A DNA stretch of 64,000 nt. Origin: Calliopum simillimum (lineage: Eukaryota > Arthropoda > Insecta > Diptera > Lauxaniidae). Below, piece after piece: positions 44,791 to 56,275 of this stretch. The notes beneath the pieces were generated by a model. That model saw only the letters and a list, made by a program, of their open reading frames with translations. It did no database searches and was not told the origin of the DNA. The stretch lies in contig OX638371.1 of NCBI GenBank assembly GCA_951812925.1, forward strand, positions 78,501,697 through 78,565,696. The letters are read 5' to 3'. Positions within the stretch are counted from its first letter, which is position 1. Every line of letters starts with the position of its first letter. The position numbers and the translations under genes are program-made.

Positions 44791-47073
44791 AATTCTGAAT
44801 ATTTAAATTAAAAATAAAAACAATTAATATCCTTTTCACACTGGCATCGAAAACGGCTCGTTTTCAACATCATTCGTTTTGAAAACGAGTTGCGTAAAAT
44901 TGTATTCACACTGTATTTGGTAAAGAAAGATGATAAGAACTTTCAGTTTTTTATTGGACAGTGCCAAACCCGAAAAAAATACGCAGTTACAGCCAAACCA
45001 CTTTATCGATTTCTATCAAATTCAGTTTGAAGATAGACTGAAACCTAAGAAAGGATATCCAGAACTTTCTATTTTTTAGCGCAATTCCTCAACAAAAGGA
45101 AAATATGATCCCACGACTAAGCTACATCACGAATAGATTGAACCATAATGAAGGATAGGTAATAAATATGTTTTTGTTTTTTAGTGAATGCAGCATTACC
45201 TTTTCAATTATTTGCTAGATTCTATATACATATCATGTATTTTGAAGTAAGTTTTTTGGTCGAAAATTATTTTAAAAATTTTTTTTATATACACGATCTT
45301 TTTGTGTATTTTCATAAACCGCAGTGCGTGCTCTCAGAAGTTAATTTAGGCCGATTATCATATAAAAATTATAATAATAATTTTCATTTAACATTAAGCC
45401 AACGAACTTTATAAATGCAAATGAAAAAGTCGCTAACAATCATGAAGTATCGCCTGTGTTTCAATAAGTGATTTTCCACGAAACTAAGTAATATAATTTT
45501 TTTTTATTTAAAAAAAAAAATTCCAATTTAAGGTTAACTTACATTTAAATAAATTTAGTTTTATTCTGTTTATTCCGTGATTTAAAAAGTACAATGGCGT
45601 CATACATTTTGATGTAATAATTTTTCACAAATCAAATTTGCAATAATTATACTTATAATCATACTTAAGTAAGTAAGTAAATAAAGTTGTATTGTGAATC
45701 ACGTGAAATTTTATTGCGTCATTTCAATAAACAGACGAACGTAAACTGAATGAAAATAATTGAATTTATTAATTTTGTATGAACTTTGTGAATTTTATGG
45801 AGTACCATTTTTATTTGTTAAAACATAAAAATTTTAAGTGTTGAAAAATGTTTTTATTCAGTTTTATTTTTTTCTGTTTGATTGACACCGTTGGCTACTT
45901 TGAACATTTCGCTTGTGCTTTTGGCCGAATTAGAAAAAAATTTATATGTGTGAAATTTAATTGCGCTGAAATGTTTGTAAATATGTTTAATTCATATAGC
46001 AAGAAATGCATGCTGTTGTTAAATGTCACATGTGTAAAATAGAAATATAAAAAAATTTCAAAAAAAAAAAAAACACATAAAATCATATTCGTAATAATTT
46101 TTACATTTAATTTGTAGACAGACGAACAGAGTGAATGACAAACAGAGTTGATAGTCTAAGGGTAGTGGCGGGTGTGTCTGTCAGGAATAAAATCAAAAAG
46201 TGTAATTTAGAAATTAGCTGACATTATGAGGTGTATTATCAAAAGCAAAAAAAAAATTTTTTTTTTTTTTTATTTCAAATTTATTATTAATTTTAATGGC
46301 GGATTTTTAATTGGCTACGATTGCAATTACAGTGTTACAATATGGCAACGCTTTAATTAGAACAAATAATAATCGCTTATATGCTAGACCTACAATTACA
46401 ATAATAATGAAAGTTATAACAAAGTGACAACGAGGTATTGTTGTTGTTGTTGTTGCTTTGTTCAAATGATATCAAGTTCAAATTCGGCTTATTTTCTTTG
46501 AACTTCTCTCAGAAATGCTATTTTTGAAGGCTGTTGCTTATGAATGAGGCAGCATGTTGCAATTCTCCACCTATTCGATGTATAGGCTAAAAGTTTACGA
46601 CCATTATTTATGACATTTTTCGTGATTTTCATTACTTTTTTCGATAATTTTGATTGTTTTTATTTTGATTTTCTTTAGATTTTCACACAGAGCAATATTA
46701 TTCTTTGAAGGCCTTAGATTGCACTGCTACCTAAAGAAATCTTTTGTACAGCTTCTTCTCTTATCAGAACTGTTGAAAATCAAATTATTACTTAACTAAA
46801 AAGTACTTTGTTTATTCATATCTATTCAACATTGATATTTTATTTGTAACTTCAAATATTTTATATAGAATTTTCAGTTCGAATAAATTTACTCTGCTAA
46901 CAGGTTATGGGCCTCTGATAAAAAAAAAGGAAAATTTATAAATTTTTTTTTTTCCAGAAATTTTAAGAAGCATACAAAATTTGAGATGGCCGAGCTCCAG
47001 CAACTGACCCCAGATTGAGAAAATCAAAGGTCGTGAAAACTTTTCACAATGGGCGTTTGCGTAAAAGACTGCT
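44791..47073. other. AT-rich DNA without recognised gene
   Basis: GAAGATAGACTGAAACC near 45031 resembles the sequence at 8047, so it is a repeat scrap. A 21-base AAAA/TTTT switch lies near 46249-46271, and TTGTTGTTGTTGTTG near 46440. No exon is supported. Confidence 0.35.
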
Positions 47074-47104
47074 ATGGTCTTGGTCTTGGTTTGCTCATCA
47101 CTAT
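47074..47104. mobile_element. Terminal fragment of the ACCAAG MITE
   Basis: GCTATGGTCTTGGTCTTGGT followed by TTGCTCATCACTA is the right terminus of family AC. The rest is missing. Confidence 0.7.
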
Positions 47105-47262
47105 TTGAGAGTCGCTTGACTGTCCGAATAAATGCATAAGCCATGCAAGAAATGCCTCTAAGAGACATTCTCTGACGCAAAACTCTATAGCCTGAAAAAT
47201 GGAAGCGGTTTTTTCAATTCAACTGCTTTTTTGAGTTTTAGTCTAACGACTCAAGCTCCTAC

Positions 47263-47336
47263 GCTTTCATAGTGGCGCAATGATAGTGTACTGTGCTTAC
47301 AACCCAGTGGTCCCGGGTTCGATTCCCGGTTTGGGC
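47263..47336 (+). tRNA. tRNA-like sequence, probable tRNA pseudogene or SINE head
   Basis: TGGCGCAATGAT (47273) fits the A box. GGTTCGATTCC (47316-47326) fits the B box exactly and is enclosed by a five-pair T stem (CCGGG/CCCGG). An imperfect anticodon stem, CTGTG against CCCAG, closes a seven-base loop whose middle would read TAC (valine type). The 3' half TTTGGGCA looks like an acceptor strand, but the 5' seven bases GCTTTCA do not pair with it. A functional gene is therefore unlikely. A Pol III promoter may still be active. Confidence 0.5.
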
Positions 47337-47394
47337 ATGGTAATACACTTTTCCTATTTCCTAATTTTCCTCTTCTTAATTTTCTGGAGGTTTT

Positions 47395-47965
47395 AACAAA
47401 CTACATCCAAATTAGCGCGACATTGAGTTTTTAAACTGTGGTATCAATCATAGCAGTCATTGAGGACCATTTTGAATTTTCTGGAGAAAACAATCTTTTT
47501 AGCCATCTTATTGGATACTGCCAGGCAAGGTTTATCCCAGAATACATCCAGGATTTTAATATATCTTGCTAGATTGCCTTCTTTAAGTTAATGTAAATAA
47601 GGTAGTCTGATGGACACACAAGCTGCTTTTTGCTTAACTGTAAGGTGAAGAGGAGTGAGTTCCGTAAGCATTCCTAGAGCAGCTGTCGGGCACATCCTAA
47701 ATACCCCTGTGACACTCAAACAAGCAATACTGAAGATTTTTGTTTAGTTTCTTCTTAACATTTACTTGATCAACCTTTGGCAACCATGTTAATAAAGCGT
47801 AAGTGATCATTGGCACAATGAGAGCTTTGTAAGTCCATGCCATCATTTTTGTGCGTAGTCTCTATATCTTACCATACAGCCTTTAGCAAGCATATGTGGT
47901 CCTTAAGGCTTTTTTTGTTATTAATGATGTATAATTACTCCAAGTTAGACTTTTGTCTAGATCTA
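47395..47965 (-). pseudogene. Non-LTR retrotransposon pol fragment (jockey/I-like)
   Basis: On the minus strand one frame reads MAWTYKALIVPMITYALLTW and PKVDQVNVKKKLNKN. Another reads RMCPTAALGMLTELTPLHL then VKQKAACVSIR. These match the linker between reverse transcriptase and RNase H in jockey/I-type elements: PMITYA-W, then the P-TAAL-LL-L-PLHL-VK block. Frameshifts and stops separate the segments. The catalytic YADD region and the RNase H domain are not present, so this is an internal scrap. Confidence 0.8.
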
Positions 47966-50131
47966 GGAGCTCTCCTTAGAAATAAGGCAAAATTAATTTT
48001 GGTTTTTTGAAATGGCTAAGTTTCATAAATTTTTTCATAGCGATGTTTAAAATTTTTTATATTTTACATAAAAAATATAAAAATTGACAGCAACTTAAAT
48101 CAGGGAATGATTTGCTTTTGAATTGGGTTGTTTTTTTTTTTTTTTTTTGTTTTTTTTTTTTAAATTATTGGTTTGAGGTTGTTTTTTTGTTTATTTTTTT
48201 TGAAAATTATTGTTTTTGATGAAAAAAAAAAATTGTTTTTATTTCTGTTTTGTTTTTGTAGTACTATAAAAAAATAAGAATCAATGACACTATAATGCCT
48301 GAAAAATTAATATGTCTCACGAACCATAAATTAAATGGGATTTCTTGAGAATGAAAAAAAAAAAACTATTTTCGATAAATGTCAAACTTTTTTAATTGGC
48401 CTATATATTTATTTCATACACATTAGATATGCACAGATTATCTATATTATATAAAACATTTAAAAAATCCATGTCATATATTTTGCAAAAATACGAATAA
48501 CAAAAGTTTCTGACAGATAACAGTTTCTGCAAAAACATAAAATTTCTATGAAATCTTTTGCCAGCAACTTTATTAATAATTTAGAGAAAATATGTAAAAT
48601 TTTAATTGTTATTGCATTTTTTCTTTTTAAATAGAAATATTAATATTTATTACTGGTACCTGACAGCAAAAAAATTAACACACACAACTTTTTCTGCTTT
48701 TTAAACAAATTATATTTTTGAATATCGTAGCTACAGTTGTGTTAATTTTAGTTTTATTTCCATCATGTTTCATTTATTTTTGCGCCTCGCTGCTTAAGAA
48801 AATAAAATTAACGCAGTATTTTGAACAAAAAGAATATTTTGTCTATAACACAAAGACTGTATCCAATTCAGTGAAATACTGAAACATTTTTTTCTAAATT
48901 TATTTTAAAAATGTTCATGTTTTCAAAAATATTAAATAAAACAAAAAGTAAGAAAAAAAAAATTATGTATGGATAATAAATTTTCACTCATCACGAGAGT
49001 TTTGTTTTATTATTATTTTGTAAGCTCCCATTCCCAATTTCGAGGGCGTTTGCTGAACAAGAAATTGAAAACAAAAAAAAAAAAAAAACAAAAATGTCGT
49101 GAATTCTTGACGTTAGTGGTACATATTGGAGGTAACTTGGGATTAAAATGTCATATGGTGATATAAATTTTGTGGGAAATCATTATTTATGATGAGTTTT
49201 TTTAGCAACAATAGCAGCTATTAAACAAATTTAAGATGATTATCATTGAGCAATAGAATTAACAAACAAAACATAGGAATTATTGTTTTACAGATAATAA
49301 ATTTTAATAAAATATAAATAATTTAACAACTGTTGTGTTTCATTTTTGAAAAATGTAAATAAAAAAAAAATTTTCTACCAAACATTTAAATCCAAAAATT
49401 TGCTTCTTACGAGTACAATATGTGACAAATATTTTTTATAATAGTAATTAGTGATGATGGGAAAAAAACAAATCATATGAATAATTGAAGAAAACAATTA
49501 TTAAATACAAGTAATTAACCGATTAATCGGTATTTCCAAATAAGATTGGAAACTATTATTACTTAAGTAACAAAAATAAATTATATACAGAGTTGAGACT
49601 TTTTTGCGTTATCGACCAAGATTCGACTTGGCATCTCCGATTTCTATGAATATTGGTGAAAAGTTAGTATTTGACACACATATTACTGTGGTAAAATGAT
49701 TTTCCGAAATTCCGAAAATTTTCAAGATGGCGGCCATGGGAAGTTCGATCCAACCTTTGGACACTCCCATATTTGAAAATTTATAGCTGCACGGCTTTTA
49801 AAAAACGATTTTAATGAAATTTTCAGGGTTTTTGTAAAAAAGTATGAGTTTTTGAAGAAAAAATAACTACACTGAAAAAAAAAAATTTAGTTTTGGTCGA
49901 AAAAAACCTCTTTCTTTTAACAAAGCCATTTTGGGGCACCCTTTAGAGCACCCTTTTTTTTTTTTTTTTTAAATATTTTTCTTTAAAAGTAAATTTTAAT
50001 ACAATTATTTTCCAGTCCTCAAAACGTTGGTGCGCGTGCGCTTCCATACTGGGCTGCCACCTTCCGGAAGGTATTTTTTTTTTTCAGTGAACCTTAATGA
50101 AATTTTTCATCAAATTTTTTTGTGGAACATT
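47966..50131. other. AT-rich DNA with long T/A runs
   Basis: T runs dominate near 48130-48250. No exon is supported. GATGGCGGCCATGGGAAG near 49728 lies in a stretch loosely resembling 7790-7860. Confidence 0.35.
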
Positions 50132-50135
50132 TTAA

Positions 50136-50199
50136 CCCATTATAGCCAAGTTTTTGTATAAAGGGGTCAGAAAGAACCATAAAAACGGGATATAATGGG
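50136..50199. mobile_element. Very short TTAA-flanked hairpin, 64 bp
   Basis: TTAA|CCCATTATAGCC and GGGATATAATGGG|TTAA (TTAA at 50132-50135 and 50200-50203) form a perfect TTAA-flanked inverted repeat. It may be an extreme piggyBac-type MITE or half of a larger one. Confidence 0.55.
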
Positions 50200-50257
50200 T
50201 TAAAATGTCCTAGAAAATTGTTCCTTGCTTGATTTTATGTTAACCTTCCGGAACATA

Positions 50258-50330
50258 TTAACCCATTATATCGCGTCTCTATGGGCCTTTTCGACCCCTT
50301 TATATAACTCTAAAAATCTCCAGTTTAATC
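50258..50330. repeat. Second TTAACCCATTATA repeat, single end
   Basis: TTAACCCATTATATCGCGTC and the following GACCCCTTTATA are the inverted counterpart of 50150-50203. Together they form a larger dyad, suggesting two ends of one element 50136-50330. Confidence 0.5.
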
Positions 50331-50639
50331 ATTCAAAACACGAATGAATGCTTCTACTCACGAAGGAAGAAAAATAAAATTTTTTGGAAAAAATTTTTTT
50401 TTACTTCTGAGGTCAGATAGCTTAAGCCTTAACTGAGGTCGTTCTTGTACATTTCTAAATTGGGTCCGTCAAAAAAATTAGCTAAGTATAGCAATTTTAT
50501 TGCCATTTTAGTAATGATAATGATAATGATGAGATAAAATGGCGATTAAAAAGTATTTTTTTCTGACCTAAAATTAAAAAAATGGTATGACAAATGTGCA
50601 ACCCAATTAAATGAAATTTAACGAGAATTCTAAAAGAAT

Positions 50640-51005
50640 TATAAACGGATAACATACCTTTTTCATACTAAAATGGCCGCCAAAGTCAAAAAAATGGGGG
50701 AAAAAAATTAAAATATCAACTTTAAAGGCCCAGAACTTTCCGCAATCCTTTTAAACCCTATTAACCAAATACATTATCTTAAAACTCTTACAATTAGCTA
50801 AAACTTCGCTTTAAAAATGTTTTCTCTAAAACGTTAGAGTGATCCAAGAAAATTTTGTGTTTGAAACAAGTCAGAAAATCAGTTTTAACATTATAAATCC
50901 TCAGGGGTACACTTTAGACCCCCTACAAGTGCAATTTTTTGTTAGTCTAGGCCTCCTCTATCACCTCCCAGAAGCTTTGTAACCTTATGCAATACAGCCT
51001 GTATA
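50640..51005. repeat. Interspersed repeat, shared with 3578-3950
   Basis: GCCGCCAAAGTCAAAAAAAT and CAGAACTTTCCGCAATCCTT align with 3802-3880. CCCCCTACAAGTGCAATTTT and GTTAGTCTAGGCCTCCTC align inversely with 3620-3660. It ends near TTATGCAATACAGCCTGTA. Confidence 0.55.
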
Positions 51006-51740
51006 ATTGTAATGTAATAAAAATCTCCTAAGAAATATATTTTAAACGAAAATACTTGTCAGAATGCTGATAATTTGACTGCCCGGACTTTAATTTCGAA
51101 AGAGTTTTTCAAATTTGCGTGAATCTCAAAAGAGAATGAGATATCTGTCATAAAAATCCTATGGATGTTCAATGTTTTTAATATGCACAATTTTCTGTCC
51201 AAGGACCTATAAGCCTCGTCAATGTTTTTGGGTGGCTTAGACTTATTTTTACATGCAATAATAAAAAGAGGAACTGATTACATTTAACAAATTTAAACAG
51301 ACTTCTGTCTTAGATGGCGATATATTTTTTATATGAAGCCAATCAAAAAGAACAAAGTAAGCCACAGAAAAATTTGCAAACTGCAATGCATGATATAGCG
51401 TAAATTCTCTTAGAGTTCAATCGACCTATGTTAATACGAAAAATACGAAACGTCCGACATGAAGTTCAAGAAATTGTTTGCGACAATTACAAAGCAAGTA
51501 AGTAATTTTTATAATTAAAGAGACCAAAAAAAAGAGATTTGGGCAAAGTAAAAATCGAAAATAATCTTATTAGAAAATATCCATAAAATAAGAAAACATG
51601 TAAAAAAAAAATTATGTACAGTTCAAAAAGCACATGAAAATTTGAGGAATACTGGAAAAACTTTTTAAAAAAAACCTCTTTTTTACAAGCCTTCTGCCAA
51701 AGGTCTAATGTCATTTGAAAAGTGTATGAAATCTAACAAC
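51006..51740. other. AT-rich DNA without recognised gene
   Basis: No supported feature. Confidence 0.35.
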
Positions 51741-51746
51741 TTAATA

Positions 51747-52102
51747 TTATTATCGCCCAATGGTAAAAATTTTAACAACAAATGTATTAAATAATTTTGG
51801 TCCTTTTTGGTCAGTTTTAGTACCAAAAACATGATAAAAGTGTCAGTCAGCTTTTTGTCTTTCTCTTTGTACTGCATCATCCTCTTCTCAGCTCTGTGTG
51901 ACTGAGTATTTTTTCGTTGTTAATACTGAAAAAATTGCATTTAATTTTACCTGGCTTAGTGCCAAAATATCAAAATAATTTTAACTTTGTGCACATCTAC
52001 ACACAAACACCTTTCTAATGATGTATAATTCAAAATCGTGCTCCATTTTTAACATAGTATAAAAGGTAGGACAAATTTTTGTCTTGCGTATTAATATATA
52101 GA
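51747..52102 (-). mobile_element. Helitron family H2, minus strand
   Basis: Read on the minus strand it starts A|TCTATATATTAATACGCAAG at 52102, the same start as 11214. The body matches 12030-12450, ending after GTTAAAATTTTTACC (a decayed copy of the GGTCAAATTTTGACC palindrome) with ATTGGGCGATAA. CTAG is degraded, so the 3' limit is set by alignment. It lacks the RTE and piggyBac-like insertions, serving as an empty site for both. Confidence 0.75.
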
Positions 52103-52760
52103 TTAATGTTTTTTTTTTTTTTTTTGATCCTTAATGGGAAACATTTTTGACCGTTTTTGACACTAAAATTTTATCGCACTTACAGTGAATAGCGTTATTC
52201 ATTTTTACAAATGGCATCCGATAGCTATAATTCTCCACAACAAGCTTTGTCTTCCAACTTTTCCAATTGGATCTTTACACCGCTAGGTAGCATCAATTTA
52301 AGTTAACGTATACGATCTCCACGGAAAAAACTAAATTTTATTTGTATGGAGTTGAGATAACTTTTCTTTGATAGTTATCACTTCGAAAAGTAGTAATCTT
52401 ATTGGAAAAGTACAAAGGCAAAGCATAATATCTAATAACAGAGATTTTTGCACATTTAAATCAGAATGTCATGAGAATTATTGTCAATTCGGCGAATCTA
52501 CTATTAGTTTCGTATTCAGACCATGACTAACCGCAATTAACTCTAAAACCTCATGCCACAAAGTCATTGTTGCCTTGTGTAACTGATTAACCGCAATTTT
52601 TTCCCAACATATGATTAATGCAATAACTACATACATAGCTCATATCAAATATTTATTTCACTCAATTAAGATTAATTCACAAAGTACAACATATATAAAT
52701 CATTAGCTCTCTCACTGCTAATTAAATTAATTACTCTTATATATTTAAACCAAAACTTAC

Positions 52761-52863
52761 CATTAATTCCGCTAATCAATGGATAATTACCATCCCGACC
52801 GCCGATGAGATTTTTTAAACCAGTTTCGATCAGTGTTGGGGACGATCGCTCCCGGTCGCTCAT
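52761..52863 (-). CDS. Candidate first coding exon, product unknown
   Basis: The ATG at 52861-52863 opens a frame beginning MSDRERSSPTLIETGLKNLI and continuing GGRDGNYPLISGIN, 34 codons plus one base. It ends at a canonical donor (AATG|GTAAGTTTTG, GT at 52759-52760). The context GAAAATG is favourable. An upstream ATG overlaps it in another frame (ATGAGAAAATGA). GC content is much higher than in the flanks. The start is polar and low in predicted structure, like an N-terminal tail. I recognise no family. If real, the rest of the gene lies to the left on the minus strand, probably beyond a long intron, and its leader upstream at 54.7-62 kb. Confidence 0.5.
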
Positions 52864-54715
52864 TTTCTCATACAAAACTTGAAGTGCAGCGTTTAAAAAT
52901 CAAAAAAAATTTAAATTTTAGTTTTGGATTTGGAATAGCGTTTTAGACACTTTTTAACAGCTTTTCTCGTATGTTTCTTAAAGAAAAGAAAATGACACAA
53001 AACTTTTTCTTTTTTTGGTTTGAAATCACAATATTTGGAGGAAACAATCGGCGTTAGAACTTTTTTTTTTTTATTTAAACAATTATATTGCACACGTTTT
53101 TTTTTTTAATTAATTTTTATTTTTATTTATTTATTTTTAGTTAATTTGCTATTTTATTTTTAAGTTGATTTTTCTTTTTTTATGTTATTTAATTTTATAT
53201 TTAACAAATTGCGGTTTTTCTTATTACTTAATTAGTATTAGTTGCTTTATAAACGAAGGCACCACGAATTCATGCAAAATTTAGTTGCTTTTTATTAACT
53301 TTTTCTTAATTGTTAACAAAAACTGGTTTTATTTTGCAAACTTTAAATATATCCTTAAGACTTTTGATATTCTTTCACTGCAATCTGTCATAAACAATAA
53401 CAGCGACAAATGCAACTAAAAATCATTTAACAAATATTACTTTTATGTGGATTTTTATTTTTTAGTTTTGAAGCGTATTTATCTCAGTTGTTTAAATGTT
53501 AATTTTGTTTTTAATTTTTATTTTTTTATTTATTTTTATTTATTTAGTTTGTGCTCTTAATTGTTATTCATTATTTTGAAGTTTTATATTTTGTATTTTA
53601 CTTTAGCCTTTTATACTTTTAGTTATATTTAATTTTTTCTATATTCAATAAATTGATTTATTTAATTTTATTTATGTTAACTTTTTTAATGCAACTATGT
53701 TTTATATTATTTTATATAGTGAATTTAAAATTACCTATAGTAATAAGTAATAACTCGGCATTTTTAAACTTGCTAAATATTTTCAGAATTTTTCTTTTTT
53801 GCTTTTTTGTTGCAAATATTTTGTTTATTTTTAATTTTTCTTTTATTTTTAGTGTTATAATGTTACTACATTTTTTTATTTTATAAAAACGACTGCTCGT
53901 TTTCAAATCATTTTCGTTGCAAATATTTCAACTAATTTTTATTCGTAAATGTCGTGATTTTTTCTTGAAACTAAGCGGCATTGAAATTTTTATTTTTTTT
54001 TTTTTTTGTGTTCTTTAGTTTTGTGACAGCAAGTATACAAATTTTTTTAATTTATTTTTTCAATTGGCTTTTTATTTCTAATGCTGAAAGCTAGAAATTG
54101 CTGATAGTTGATTTAATGCTTTTATTTGTTGCTTTTTGCAATTTTTTAGGGTTTTTCACTAGAATATATTTTTTTTTTTATTTTCAATTTATTTTTGCTA
54201 ATTTTTATTATGCATTTTTAACGAAATTTTATATATATTTAATTACTCTTTTATTAAATTTTTCTTTAAACTGTACATTTTTTTTTTTTAAATCACAAAA
54301 AAAAAATCATTTTTTAAAAAAAAATATTTTTAAGTCTTTATTTGTTGTTTTTATTTTATTGTACAGCAATAAAGCACTAAAACGGCTTAAAAAATATGTA
54401 TTTTTTTATACTTTTGTTGCTTTTTATTGTTGAAAAAGCACAGTTTTGCAGCACCGTTGTAATTAAAACTTTAATTAATAACAATTTTAATTTTTTTGAA
54501 AAATAAAAGAGTTAAGAATTTTTAACAACCAATTAATATTTTATTCCTTATTTAGACTTTCTCCTCGTTGCCTTCTAACTGAATTTTTCAATCATTTATG
54601 TATATAGGTATTGAAATAACTTTTGTTTTGAATTTTTCAAATATTTTTGCAAAACTATAAAAATTCAATAAAAACTTTTATTTATTTTTTCTCAATTTTA
54701 ATGTAAATATTGCAC
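52864..54715. other. Extremely T-rich (plus strand) DNA
   Basis: From about 53050 to 54560 the plus strand is dominated by TTTTA/TTTAT with few GC bases. All ORFs here (for example 54098-54433) are low-complexity artefacts rich in F and L. It lies between the candidate first exon and the leader-like islands and is probably an intron. Confidence 0.55.
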
Positions 54716-54970
54716 TCACACGCACAGACACACGCACACGTTAGCGCAAAACGACAAATGCAGAGTATTCGCGACGGTAAAACATACGCGTAGGGGATGA
54801 GTTTGTGAAAAAAAAAGAAAAAACTTCGTTGTAGTCGCAGGACGAAAGCAGAAAAACAACAACAAACGACGAAGACGACGACGATAATGTTTACGAATGT
54901 TGTTGGAGCCGAATTGTACGTAGGTGTAGTAGCCTCAAAAGTGTGTTAGTATAGCGACGAAGCAGTGGAG
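54716..54970 (-). promoter_or_regulatory. GC-richer island, candidate promoter or 5' UTR
   Basis: GCACACGTTAGCGC, TATTCGCGACGG and GAAGACGACGACGATAATG stand out sharply from the T-rich surroundings. CAACAACAA runs and ACGACG triplets are common in fly 5' leaders. The strand is inferred from the exon at 52761-52863. No TATA box or clear initiator is fixed. Confidence 0.35.
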
Positions 54971-55199
54971 AAACAGGAAACAATAGAAAAATAAAAATAA
55001 TCGATGAAAAAGTTCGAAGTTCAAGCACCAAAAGGAAAAAAAAAACGCAGAAAAAACGTCGTTATCTTATTTATCTTTTTTTGTTTTACACAAAATACTT
55101 TTTCTCCACTAAACGGCAACACTTTAATTAATTAATTTTATAAAAATTGAGTTTCCTTTTTTTTTTTTTTTTTTGAATTTAAAAAGTTTTCTCAACACA

Positions 55200-55660
55200 A
55201 CAATTTCGCTGCGCGTTTTTCTGCTGCCTGCATAGCACTGAAAATTTCAGATATTCTGGCGATTTTTGTTTTTTTCTATTTTTTGTTGTTGTTTTTTGAT
55301 TTCCTATATATAACAGAAAAAGAAAAGTTCTTTATTTCTCGTTCTCTCTCTCTCTCCCTCTCTAGCTTGCTTGTACGCTCCCTAATTTTGCCAATTTGTT
55401 TGTGTGGGTGTTTTTCCGACGGCTTCGTGTTTGCTTTCTTCGCTGTCGTATATATTTTGTATCACTTCCTTTTTTTTTTTTTTCTTCTCTTTTACTTTCC
55501 ATTAGCAACGTACAACCGAAACATATGTACGCTAACGAATGCGAATGAAAATGTATTCGTATTTGTGATACGAAAGGATTTCGACATTTGTCAAGTTCGA
55601 GTTTGTAGAGTTCGAACATGAGAACAGCTGGTAAAGCGAAAGAGTAAAAGCTTAATTCGA
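55200..55660. promoter_or_regulatory. CT-rich block with TTCGAACATG motif
   Basis: TCTCTCTCTCTCCCTCTCT (about 55344-55363) could bind GAGA factor. Farther on, GAGTTCGAACATGAGAACAG and CTGG (about 55609) repeat the TTCGAACAT...CAGCTG arrangement of 31422-31462. The function is inferred. Confidence 0.3.
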
Positions 55661-55950
55661 AAGCTTTGCTTTAATTGAGCACTGTAGGTTGCAAAATCAG
55701 CGAATACACATGCCCATGGGTATGTTAAAATCAGATAGTACCTATACACTAAATTTTGCAGGATACCAATTTATTTCAAGTGCTATTAATACTTTGAAAT
55801 ATATAGTGCTAAGTACCTACACTAGAGAAAATACGCGCTTAAAGCCAACTAAAATGGAAAGAGCACCAATGACAAATATTGAGAGAAATCACAGCTGATT
55901 TTGTTTACAAAATTTAACTTTTGTTGCAACCCTACCATTTGATACCTATT

Positions 55951-56011
55951 ATAATATGAGTGTTCGTTTACGTACGTTAATTCTATACTAGTAGACGAAC
56001 ACTCATAATAT
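55951..56011. repeat. 12-bp-arm hairpin
   Basis: ATGAGTGTTCGT (56 bp apart) faces ACGAACACTCAT, with a TACGTACGTTAATTCTATAC loop. It abuts the next hairpin element directly. Confidence 0.65.
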
Positions 56012-56165
56012 GTGACTTGGACTATGAAAAAAGGGCTTACGTGCGAAAAAAAAAATTGTAAAAACAACTGGAAAACAGCTTTTAAAGGTCAATTTATGCG
56101 AATCGGTAAAAATTGGAAAATTTTTTTTTTTTGACACTAAGCCCCTCTTTCATAGTCCAAGTCAC
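56012..56165. repeat. 154-bp hairpin MITE
   Basis: GTGACTTGGACTATGAAAAA with AGGGCTTA at the left faces TAAGCCCCTCTTTCATAGTC with CAAGTCAC at the right, ~28 bp of inverted repeat. No clear target duplication is present. Confidence 0.72.
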
Positions 56166-56275
56166 ATCTGTATTTGAAAAACTTGTTTAATAACAATATT
56201 GAGATAAAATGCAGGTAAAATTCCAAAAACACTTTCCGTGCTTAGAATTCGGAATGCAAAGGTTGGAGTTATGAA

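Noticed and set aside
54098..54433. 111-codon F/L/Y-rich ORF as a membrane protein
   Set aside because: Low-complexity frame in T-rich DNA with no GC, codon or start support.
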